19,913 bases of DNA from Chloroflexota bacterium (GTDB lineage Bacteria > Chloroflexota > Dehalococcoidia > Lucifugimonadales > Lucifugimonadaceae), in NCBI GenBank assembly GCA_030831265.1, contig JAURLM010000282.1, forward strand, positions 1 through 19,913, read 5' to 3'. A model generated the notes under the pieces. It was not told the origin of the DNA. It searched no databases and saw nothing but the letters and a program-made list of their open reading frames with translations. Positions 13,723 to 19,913 of this stretch are shown here, piece after piece; position 1 is the first letter of the stretch, and each line of letters opens with the position of its first letter. The position numbers were made by a program, and so were the translations under genes.

Positions 13723-15089
13723 TCCAGTGGAGTTGCCGCAGAAACCTGTTCAATCCCGCGCTTCACATGCTGCAAGAAAGCAGATGCTTCGGCACCGTCA
13801 ATGACGCGATGGTCGAAAGAGAGACAGATGTTCATCACAGGTCGAATCTCAACGCTATCCACAGAATCTTTCGTCACAACTACAGGTCGCTTCACAATTG
13901 CTTCGGTTGTCAGGATAGCCGCCTGCGGGTGATTGATGATGGCACCACCCAATACCGAACCAAGCGCGCCGGTATTGTTCAGCGTAAATGTTCCACCACT
14001 AACGTCTTCAAGCGAAAGCCGACCTTCACGGGCGCGCTCCACCAGCCCGCTCAACTCTCGTGAAAGGTCCAGAACGCTCTTGTTGTCGGCATCCCGAACT
14101 ACCGGGACAACAAGTCCCCCTTTACCGGCAACTGCTATCCCAACATTCACGCTGTCGTACTGCAAGATACCGTCATCGCGCCAGGATGAGTTAAGCAACG
14201 GATTGGAACGCAACGCCGTGGCGGTGACCGCAAGCGTGAACGGCAGATAGGTCAGGTTCAGGCCATTGGTATTCTGCACATTCTCTCGGTTGGCCGTCCG
14301 GCAGGCCATGATTCCACTTACATCGACTTCAACCGCAGACCACGCGTGGGGAATCTCTCGGAAACTGTGTGACATGTGGTCGGCAATCATGCGGCGCACG
14401 GGTGAAGGCTTCATTACCGTGCCAGCCACTTCACCGGCAACCGTCGATCCTTGAACTTGCTTAGCGCCTGCACTGTCGATGTATCGCTGGACGTCTGAGC
14501 GCGTGATACGACCGCCAACACCGGTTCCCGTAATGTTCGTTGGGTCAATGCCATGTTGGTCCAGCAATTTCTGCACGACTGGCGATAGTCGTGTGATAGC
14601 GGGACTTGCCATTGCAGATTGTTCTACGCGAGATACCGTCGCAGCTGATGGAGCACCGAGAGAGGTGTCCTGGAACGCGCCACCTGTCGGGCCTACATTA
14701 GCACCGGTAATCATCGAGCCAACACGATCTGGGCTGGCTACTCGCAGTCCGGTTGGTGCAGGTGTTGCCGCGATCGCCGACGATGATGACTCCGTGACCT
14801 GTGGAGCCTCTGGCCGGGCAGGTTTCGCAGCACTGGTTTCTGCACCTGCATCATCCGGGGCCATCTCTGCGATCACCGAACCCATGGTGATAGTCTCGCC
14901 TTCATCCGCGATGATCTTCGTCAGTTCACCGGTGGCAGGCGCAGGAACCTCCATCGCCACCTTGTCCGTGACCACCTCGACAATCGGCTCATATTTCTCG
15001 ATGCGGTCGCCAGGTTGCTTTAGCCATTTACCAATTACGGCTTCGGTGACTGACTCACCCACATGGGGCATCTGTATCTCAAACGGCAT
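13719..15089 (-). CDS. Dihydrolipoamide acyltransferase, E2 of a 2-oxoacid dehydrogenase complex
   Basis: 456 residues from the ATG at 15089, which has AGGAG five bases upstream; an in-frame start 15 bases earlier is less likely. E2 is the core of a 2-oxoacid dehydrogenase complex and moves the acyl group from E1 to coenzyme A through its lipoyl arm. The N-terminal lipoyl domain (about 1-78) has Lys43 in VVTDKVAMEVPA. After an Ala/Pro-rich linker comes the peripheral-subunit-binding domain (ASPAITRLSPVVQKLLDQHG...VGGRITRSDVQRYI). The C-terminal catalytic domain ends with the DHRVIDG active-site motif around His427. E1-beta is 27 bases upstream and lipB overlaps downstream. With the branched-chain type E1-alpha, this is probably BkdB-like. 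Confidence 0.92.
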   Translation of the reverse strand: MPFEIQMPHVGESVTEAVIGKWLKQPGDRIEKYEPIVEVVTDKVAMEVPAPATGELTKIIADEGETITMGSVIAEMAPDDAGAETSAAKPARPEAPQVTESSSSAIAATPAPTGLRVASPDRVGSMITGANVGPTGGAFQDTSLGAPSAATVSRVEQSAMASPAITRLSPVVQKLLDQHGIDPTNITGTGVGGRITRSDVQRYIDSAGAKQVQGSTVAGEVAGTVMKPSPVRRMIADHMSHSFREIPHAWSAVEVDVSGIMACRTANRENVQNTNGLNLTYLPFTLAVTATALRSNPLLNSSWRDDGILQYDSVNVGIAVAGKGGLVVPVVRDADNKSVLDLSRELSGLVERAREGRLSLEDVSGGTFTLNNTGALGSVLGGAIINHPQAAILTTEAIVKRPVVVTKDSVDSVEIRPVMNICLSFDHRVIDGAEASAFLQHVKRGIEQVSAATPLE

Positions 15090-15116
15090 GTTTGCTCCTG
15101 GCAAAAACCGGGTTCA

Positions 15117-16103
15117 TCACATTGCAGCCAGCCGCCGCATGGCAGCCAGTATCTTCTCTGGAGATGGCATGTAGGCAGCCTCCTGCACCGGGCTGAACGG
15201 CATCGCTGGCAGTTCAGGTGGCCCGAAACGCATCACCGGTGCATCAAGGTCAAAAAACGCTTCTTCGGCAATGATGGCTAAAACCTCAGAAGAAACACTC
15301 ACGGCGGGGGTATCTTCCTGTACCACCAGCACCTTCCCGGTATGCCGGGCAGCCGCGCAGATGGACTCCCTGTCCAGGGGCCGCAGTGTGCGCAGGTCCA
15401 TGACGAGGGCATTCACGCCGTCAGCCCTGGCAAGCTCTTCCGCTGCCTGCAAAACGTAATGCACCATCAGTCCGTACGTGATTACGGTGATGTCGCCACC
15501 TTCACGTTTAACGTCAGCCTTGCCAATTGGCTCCGTATATGGCTCATCAGGAACCTCACCACGGACGAGCCTGTAGGTCTTCTTGTGCTCAAGAAAGATA
15601 ACCGGATCGTCATCACGAATTGCAGATATGAGCAGACCTTTGGCGTCATACGGCGTAGAGGGAGCAACGACCTTCAGCCCAGGAGTGTGGGCAAACAGAA
15701 CTTCGATGCTCTGAGAGTGGTATAGACCTCCGCGTACGCCGCCGCCATACGGAACTCTGACTGTGAGAGGGGCGAACTTACGACCGTTCGTGCCGTACCG
15801 AACTCGCGCAGCCTCACCGACAACCTGGTTTATGGCAGGCCATACGAAGTCAGCGAACTGTATCTCCGCAATCGGTCGCATCCCGTTCACTGCGGCTCCA
15901 AGCGCAATGCCGGCGAGTGAGGACTCTGCAAGCGGAGTATCCATTACCCGCGCATCACCGAACTCTTTCACAAGTCCATCAGTCGCCAGGAATACGCCAC
16001 CGCGATAGGCCACATCCTCGCCCATGATGAATATGTTCGGGTCGGCACGCATTTCGCCACGAATAGCGTCACGAACAGCTTCGATGACCGTCATCTGGCT
16101 CAT
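15117..16103 (-). CDS. 2-oxoacid dehydrogenase E1 beta subunit
   Basis: 328 residues. With E1-alpha it forms the thiamine-diphosphate-dependent decarboxylase that feeds acyl groups to E2. Typical features are IFIMGEDVAYRGGVF (the Glu that activates the cofactor), MDTPLAESSLAGIALGAA, EIQFADFVWPAINQ, GLYHSQSIEVLFAHTPGLKVVAPSTPYDAKGLL and FLEHKKTYR. Length matches branched-chain and pyruvate E1-beta subunits. Its ATG overlaps the E1-alpha stop by four bases, giving a 1:1 coupled pair. Substrate preference between branched-chain 2-oxoacids and pyruvate rests on E1-alpha, not on this subunit. Confidence 0.93.
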   Translation of the reverse strand: MSQMTVIEAVRDAIRGEMRADPNIFIMGEDVAYRGGVFLATDGLVKEFGDARVMDTPLAESSLAGIALGAAVNGMRPIAEIQFADFVWPAINQVVGEAARVRYGTNGRKFAPLTVRVPYGGGVRGGLYHSQSIEVLFAHTPGLKVVAPSTPYDAKGLLISAIRDDDPVIFLEHKKTYRLVRGEVPDEPYTEPIGKADVKREGGDITVITYGLMVHYVLQAAEELARADGVNALVMDLRTLRPLDRESICAAARHTGKVLVVQEDTPAVSVSSEVLAIIAEEAFFDLDAPVMRFGPPELPAMPFSPVQEAAYMPSPEKILAAMRRLAAM

Positions 16104-17119
16104 CGGGCACCGCCTTCAGCGAACAGGTGGTCATACATGGTGTCGACGGTCGGATACGGCATCGCGTCTACTGTGTCTGTAGCTTCGTTGACCGTCTTCA
16201 GTGCGGCTGAACGTAAAGCTGCGTCCTGTTCGAGCGTTAACAAGCCACGAGAGACCAGCATGTCTCGCGTAATCTCAAGCGGGTCACGCAATTTCATACC
16301 TGCTATATCGTCTTCCGGCCTGTAACGGGTGTGGTCATCATCAGTCGTGTGCGGCAGTAGTCGTTCCACATTAACTTCGACGAGTGTCGGTCCATCACCG
16401 GCCCGTGCTCGTGCAGCTGCGGCTGAGACAGCTTCATACACCCCGAGCATGTCCGTCCCATCGATACTGACGCCGGGGAATCCGTAGGCGGATGCCCGGC
16501 TGGCGACGCTGTCTACAGGCATCTGCTTGTGCAACGGTACAGAGATGGCATATCGGTTGTTCTCGCAGAGGAATATGACCGGCAACCGATGAACTCCAGC
16601 AAAGTTCATCGCTTCATGCGTGTCTCCCTGGCTGGCAGCACCATCGCCAAAGAAGACGGTTGTCACTGCGGTTGAATTACGCATTTTGTCGGCGAGTGCA
16701 ACCCCGACCGCGTGCGGCAACTGCGTTGCGACGACGTTGGAGAAGGAAAACAGGTCGACGCGCGGGTGAGCGCCATGCAATGGAAATTGGCGAGCTGCAC
16801 TCATCGGTTCGCCTTCTTTTGCCAGGAACCCGCTGAGCAGTTCGACCGGTGTGGTGCCAAGCCCCAGCATCACAGTGAATTGCCGGTAGTAGATGAGAAA
16901 GTGATCCTGGGATGGGTCAAGGGCACGAACGGTGGCTATTTGGGCCGCTTCGTGGCCCTGTGCCGATGCCGCAATTGCCGCCTTTCCCTGTCGATTCAAT
17001 AGCCAAACTCGTTCGTCCAGGGTGCGACTGAGCACCATGGTTCGGTACATGTCTAGCAGGTCGTCAGGGCCCAGGCCATCTGGAAGGTACTGTTTGCTTG
17101 TGTTTATGCTGTCTGCCAT
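16100..17119 (-). CDS. 2-oxoacid dehydrogenase E1 alpha subunit (branched-chain type)
   Basis: 339 residues. The thiamine-diphosphate motif runs from GDG at 158-160 (FFGDGAASQGDTHEAMNFAG) to the distal Asn pair in CENNRYAISVP. The N-terminal part RTLDERVWLLNRQGKAAIAA and the phosphorylation-loop region LLPHTTDDDHTRYR resemble branched-chain 2-oxoacid dehydrogenase E1-alpha more than pyruvate dehydrogenase, so valine, leucine or isoleucine catabolism is likely. A role in making branched acyl-CoA primers for lipids is also possible. It is the first gene of the operon E1-alpha, E1-beta, E2, lipB. No E3 gene is present. The ATG lacks a Shine-Dalgarno sequence and may be leaderless (see 17126-17131). 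Confidence 0.9.
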   Translation of the reverse strand: MADSINTSKQYLPDGLGPDDLLDMYRTMVLSRTLDERVWLLNRQGKAAIAASAQGHEAAQIATVRALDPSQDHFLIYYRQFTVMLGLGTTPVELLSGFLAKEGEPMSAARQFPLHGAHPRVDLFSFSNVVATQLPHAVGVALADKMRNSTAVTTVFFGDGAASQGDTHEAMNFAGVHRLPVIFLCENNRYAISVPLHKQMPVDSVASRASAYGFPGVSIDGTDMLGVYEAVSAAAARARAGDGPTLVEVNVERLLPHTTDDDHTRYRPEDDIAGMKLRDPLEITRDMLVSRGLLTLEQDAALRSAALKTVNEATDTVDAMPYPTVDTMYDHLFAEGGAR

Positions 17120-17125
17120 TCGCTG

Positions 17126-17131
17126 ATTATA
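17126..17131 (-). promoter_or_regulatory. TATAAT -10 box of the E1-E2-lipB operon, possibly leaderless
   Basis: A perfect TATAAT on the minus strand (17131..17126) ends six bases before the E1-alpha ATG (17119), with no ribosome-binding sequence between or just upstream. At that spacing transcription would start at or next to the A of ATG. No good -35 is seen 17 bases upstream (CCTCCG), so an extended or activator-dependent promoter is possible. Confidence 0.5.
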
Positions 17132-17295
17132 GAGTTCCCGGGCTGCATCGGAGGCAAGCTTTATAACTTTTGACCGACAAGTCTGGGATAAGCGTTTCGG
17201 TCGTTATACTTGCTGATGATATTTTCTACCCTGCACGTTTCCCGTTAGACGGTGATGTGCGCGGTTTTCACCCAGCTACGCCGACGGAGGAATAG

Positions 17296-18036
17296 ATGAG
17301 CCGCGGCTTTTTACTATTAACAATCTCTTTAGTCGCATTGTTCGCTGTCGCATGTGGATCTGACGGAGCCGAATCTGGGCTCGGTGCAGCGCCAACCACC
17401 GGTGGCATCCCCGTGGCGACTTCCACCCCGCTACCACAGCCCACACCAACCGTGCCACCGGAACTGTTCCACATGCTTGCTCCCGGGGACAATCCCGCTC
17501 CTCCCGTAGGTGCGCTGGATACCAGCAAGTCCTACACGGCCACGTTCAAGACTGAGAAGGGTGATTTTGTAGTTGAACTCTTCGATGATACGGCAGCGAT
17601 TTATGTCGAGAACTTCATCAACCTTGCCCGGATTGGCTTCTACGACGGAGTAACGTTCCACCGAGTGATCAGCGGATTCATGTCTCAAGGTGGAGATCCA
17701 ACAGGAACAGGCGGTGGTGGACCCGGATACCGGTTTGCGGATTCATTTGACCCTGCAATGCGGCATGACAGCCCCGGAATCCTGTCTATGGCGAACGCCG
17801 GACTGAATACCAATGGAAGTCAGTTTTTTATCACTCACGGGCCTACGCCCCATCTCGATCCGTTCGAATCTAGCGGCACTGCAAAACCGTGCGGATACTC
17901 CGGTGTCTCCTGTCACGCGGTGTTTGGCAAAGTCATTGAAGGAATGGATGTTGTACTGTCCATTCGAGCACGGGATCCAAGTACCGATCCACTGCCCGGA
18001 GACAAGATCATCACGATCGAGATTAACGAAAACTGA
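17296..18036 (+). CDS. Exported cyclophilin-type peptidyl-prolyl isomerase, lipoprotein
   Basis: 246 residues. The N-terminus is a lipoprotein signal (MSRGFLLLTISLVALFAVAC, lipidated Cys20), then a Gly/Ala and Thr/Pro-rich tether (about 21-58), then a cyclophilin domain that isomerises Xaa-Pro bonds outside the membrane. Conserved parts are GVTFHRVISGF, SQGGDPTGTG, MANAGLNTNGSQFFITHG and HAVFGKVIEGMDVV. Relative to its downstream twin it has about 16 extra residues between HLD and HAVFGK, including two cysteines (KPCGYSGVSC) that could form a disulfide in the oxidising exterior. The ATG is fixed by GGAGG five bases upstream. It is divergent from the E1-alpha operon; a TATACT at 17205-17210 is the only -10 candidate seen. 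A paralogue follows 66 bases downstream. Confidence 0.92.
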   Translation: MSRGFLLLTISLVALFAVACGSDGAESGLGAAPTTGGIPVATSTPLPQPTPTVPPELFHMLAPGDNPAPPVGALDTSKSYTATFKTEKGDFVVELFDDTAAIYVENFINLARIGFYDGVTFHRVISGFMSQGGDPTGTGGGGPGYRFADSFDPAMRHDSPGILSMANAGLNTNGSQFFITHGPTPHLDPFESSGTAKPCGYSGVSCHAVFGKVIEGMDVVLSIRARDPSTDPLPGDKIITIEINEN

Positions 18037-18040
18037 GATC

Positions 18041-18058
18041 GATCCACGGCTGTGGATC
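18041..18058 (+). other. Small hairpin between the tandem cyclophilins
   Basis: A perfect 7-bp stem (GATCCAC at 18041-18047 with 18052-18058) and a GGCT loop begin four bases after the first cyclophilin stop. No T-run follows, so full termination is unlikely. It may stabilise the 3' end of the first message or partly reduce read-through into the second gene. Confidence 0.4.
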
Positions 18059-18102
18059 ACTGGCACCGGCTCTCCGGTAAACGAAGCACGGAAGGAACTA
18101 CA

Positions 18103-18609
18103 TTGACCAACGACTTGAAACCACCGGCAGGTGGCCTAGACAAAGAAAAATCGTATTCGGCAACGTTCAAGACCACTCACGGCGAGTTCGAAGTTCAGCT
18201 TTACGGAGACATGGTTCCCCTGACAGTTGAAAACTTCGTAAACCTGGCAAACGCCGGCTTTTACAACGGAACTACGTTTCACCGGGTAATTCCGGGATTC
18301 ATGGTGCAGGGCGGAGATCCCACGGGCACCGGGACCGGTGGTCCGGGTTACCGCTTTGCAGATGAGTTCCACCGGTCTCTCAGGCATGATTCGGCCGGGA
18401 TTCTCTCGATGGCGAACGCTGGGCCAAACACAAATGGCAGCCAGTTCTTCATCACACATGGGCCTACACCGCACCTGGATGGCCGACACGCCGTCTTCGG
18501 CAAAGTGGTGAAGGGCATGGACGTCGTGCTGAGCATCCGTGAGCGTGATCCTATGAGCGACCCGCGACCGGGCGATGAATTGATCAGCGTTGAGATAACG
18601 GCTGAATAG
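18103..18609 (+). CDS. Cyclophilin-type peptidyl-prolyl isomerase, probably cytoplasmic
   Basis: 168 residues from a TTG at 18103 with AAGGA six bases upstream; the frame is open from an ATG at 18052, but that lies in the hairpin and has no ribosome site. There is no signal peptide or tether; the protein starts MTNDLKPPAGGLDKEKSYSA. Cyclophilin landmarks are TTFHRVIPGFMVQGGDPTG, MANAGPNTNGSQFFITHG and TPHLDGRHAVFGKVVKGMDVV. His occupies the position of the Trp that binds cyclosporin in human CypA, as in many bacterial members. It is a tandem duplicate of the upstream lipoprotein gene with high protein similarity over the whole domain, and is likely co-transcribed with it. A strong terminator follows. 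Confidence 0.92.
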   Translation: MTNDLKPPAGGLDKEKSYSATFKTTHGEFEVQLYGDMVPLTVENFVNLANAGFYNGTTFHRVIPGFMVQGGDPTGTGTGGPGYRFADEFHRSLRHDSAGILSMANAGPNTNGSQFFITHGPTPHLDGRHAVFGKVVKGMDVVLSIRERDPMSDPRPGDELISVEITAE

Positions 18610-18635
18610 GCATTTCTGCCTGGCCACCAATAACG

Positions 18636-18675
18636 AAAGAAGCCGACGGAGCGAAATGTCCGTCGGCTTCTTTTT
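18636..18675. terminator. Strong Rho-independent terminator after the cyclophilin pair, possibly bidirectional
   Basis: Arms 18636-18650 and 18659-18673 form a 15-bp perfect stem (core GAAGCCGACGGA) with an 8-base loop. On the plus strand it ends in a T5 run, 27 bases after the second cyclophilin stop. On the minus strand it lies 21 bases past the stop of the membrane protein gene and is followed by TTTCGTTATT, so it may also serve that gene. Confidence 0.9.
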
Positions 18676-18693
18676 GATTACTGGATGTTTGAT

Positions 18694-19913
18694 CTAGTCA
18701 TCCGCCGGAGCGAACGCCAGGCTAGTCCGTGGTCGCATTTCTTTGGTGAATGTCAGCAGCTTTCCACTGACCCCCAGCCAAACGTCGTTGTCGAGGTGAA
18801 CCACGTCCGGTGCGGGACGAGAGTTCACTCGAAGGCTTGGCAGGCCTTCCTCTTGTCCGTATTCCAGTTGCACGCCGCCACGGGTGAACTTGAAGGTTCC
18901 CCCGTCAAACGGCAGCGAACGAACCTCAGAAGCGTGCACCGTGTCTGTCGACAGGAAACGACGTGTCCACCGACGTCGCAGGTTTGTGAAGTCGGCAACA
19001 AGCATGTCCTGGTCATCGTAGATGTACCCGTAAGGCTTAACTCTGCGTGACTGGACAATCACGATAGCCAGACCTGCCACAGCGACAACACCGATGATGG
19101 ACCATGCCCAGATCGGCAGGCCAACGATGAGGAACGGCTGAGCCGAAATCGTTGCATTCGTCGAGATCGCCGGGCTGGGCGTGTTGTAGGTCCTGCCCAG
19201 GTATTCCGTGCTCAGGCTCACGCTGACGGAGTAGTCACCGCTTGCCGGGACTGTTGCCAGCACATCGAATTCAAAACCCTTGCCGGGCTCAGGTTCACTG
19301 CGTGGCATCACACGGCCATCAAACTGCCCGTCAACACCTACAATCTTCACCGTGAATTCATCAGGTGATGCAAGGTACGGGAACTCACCGACGGAACTTT
19401 CAATGGTGGCGAGTACCGACTCTTCACCTTCATGTCCCGTGATGTCAAACATACGAGTGACACGAATCGATGGGAACAGCTCAGTCTTGTAGTTACCCTG
19501 GCCGAAGATTTCTGACTTCAAGTCATCCCACTTCATTGTGAGCGAGACGTCGTTGATGCCCTGTGCTGCTGGCGCAGGCAGCCTGACGGAGAATATCCCG
19601 TCACCGGCTGTTGTGTCACCGGCAACTCCATCGTCGTTCATCTGGTAGACGTTGGTGAATCCGTCGGACTGTCGAACCGCTGCGTCTATGCGCGCACCAG
19701 CAACAACCACAGGCGACCCATCGATTGTTGCTGCGGCAGTGAGAAGCCCCGGTTCACCGATCGGCAGCGGTGGCTGGCCGAACAACTCAACATTCAGAGG
19801 CGTGTGAGCGTCAACGCCAGTGACCAGCTTGCCCTGTTGACCGTTTCCGGTAGCGATCCATGTTCCGGTCTGCGGCTCGGATATGTTGTAAATAACAACA
19901 TTCGGGGAAGTGA
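18694..19913 (-). CDS. C-terminal part of a membrane-anchored surface protein (VWA/CLCA-like architecture)
   Basis: The reading frame stays open to the right edge, so the true start lies outside. About 405 residues are visible; the TTG at 19785 is an internal Leu codon, not a start. Upstream in-frame sequence SPNVVIYNISEPQTGTWIAT is protein-like. The visible part is beta-rich: a segment with PGLLTAAATIDGSPVVVAGA and DDGVAGDTTAGDGIFSVRL, then another with VLATVPASGDYSVSVSLS. One membrane helix follows (PIWAWSIIGVVAVAGLAIVIV), then a basic cytoplasmic tail of about 110 residues. This layout resembles the C-terminal half of bacterial VWA/CLCA-type surface proteins; no VWA domain is inside the window, so that is inference. 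The tail has no motif I recognise. Confidence 0.75.
   Translation of the reverse strand, partial: TSPNVVIYNISEPQTGTWIATGNGQQGKLVTGVDAHTPLNVELFGQPPLPIGEPGLLTAAATIDGSPVVVAGARIDAAVRQSDGFTNVYQMNDDGVAGDTTAGDGIFSVRLPAPAAQGINDVSLTMKWDDLKSEIFGQGNYKTELFPSIRVTRMFDITGHEGEESVLATIESSVGEFPYLASPDEFTVKIVGVDGQFDGRVMPRSEPEPGKGFEFDVLATVPASGDYSVSVSLSTEYLGRTYNTPSPAISTNATISAQPFLIVGLPIWAWSIIGVVAVAGLAIVIVQSRRVKPYGYIYDDQDMLVADFTNLRRRWTRRFLSTDTVHASEVRSLPFDGGTFKFTRGGVQLEYGQEEGLPSLRVNSRPAPDVVHLDNDVWLGVSGKLLTFTKEMRPRTSLAFAPADD

Noticed and set aside
14479..15174. 231-codon plus-strand frame antisense to the E2 gene
   Set aside because: It is the shadow of the Ala/Pro-rich E2 linker and lipoyl region; the E2 motifs on the minus strand are decisive.
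1..19913. tRNA or rRNA genes, CRISPR arrays, transposase genes, toxin-antitoxin or defence modules
   Set aside because: Looked for by T-loop-like motifs, regular repeats and protein families on both strands; none found.

Overview
The window reads as ordinary, densely coded bacterial chromosome. Genes lie on both strands, many co-directional neighbours overlap by 1-4 bases, and starts are a mix of ATG, GTG and TTG, several with clear Shine-Dalgarno sequences. There is no tRNA, rRNA, CRISPR array, insertion sequence, phage gene or broken gene that I can see. The gene mix (nuoABCD with separate nuoC and nuoD, a branched-chain type 2-oxoacid dehydrogenase, a zinc alcohol dehydrogenase, PKD/TolB and cyclophilin lipoproteins with a Thr/Pro-rich linker) would fit a free-living, respiring member of the Chloroflexota, for example the Dehalococcoidia/SAR202 side. 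That placement is inference from gene style, not from a marker gene.

Layout. 1-1584 (minus): the start of a Complex I operon, nuoA-nuoB-nuoC-nuoD, with nuoD cut by the window edge and every junction overlapping by four bases. 1775-2869 (minus): a zinc alcohol dehydrogenase. 3026-3307 and 3373-3903 (minus): a small Rdx/SelW-like CxxC protein with its own terminator, and a DUF1643 protein. 3987-4598 (plus): a GNAT acetyltransferase with a TTG start. 4605-5795 (minus): threonine synthase, with a 124-base upstream gap unusually rich in palindromes. 5920-8292 (minus): a large lipoprotein with a PKD domain, Ig-like repeats and a TolB-type propeller.

8634-12932 is a signalling locus. An OmpR-family response regulator (plus) converges on a minus-strand pair: a receiver-PAS-GAF protein with no output domain, and a CHASE-PAS histidine kinase whose start overlaps the stop of the first by one base. 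Both transcription units end in one hairpin that also encodes the kinase's last residues. A tandem 7-bp repeat with 11-bp spacing, the geometry bound by PhoB/OmpR-type regulators, lies in front of the receiver-kinase pair.

12997-17119 (minus) is an E1-alpha, E1-beta, E2, lipB operon, which places octanoyl transfer beside the lipoyl-bearing E2. E1-alpha has a consensus -10 box six bases before its ATG and no Shine-Dalgarno sequence, so it may be leaderless. 17296-18609 (plus) holds two tandem cyclophilins, one exported as a lipoprotein and one apparently cytoplasmic, closed by a strong terminator. 18694 to the window end (minus) is the C-terminal part of a membrane-anchored surface protein.

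I found no clearly new biological system. The points most worth a second look are the signalling locus with its tandem-repeat operator candidate, the palindrome cluster before threonine synthase, the tandem cyclophilins, the bkd-lipB coupling, and a recent-looking 18-bp tandem duplication inside lipB.
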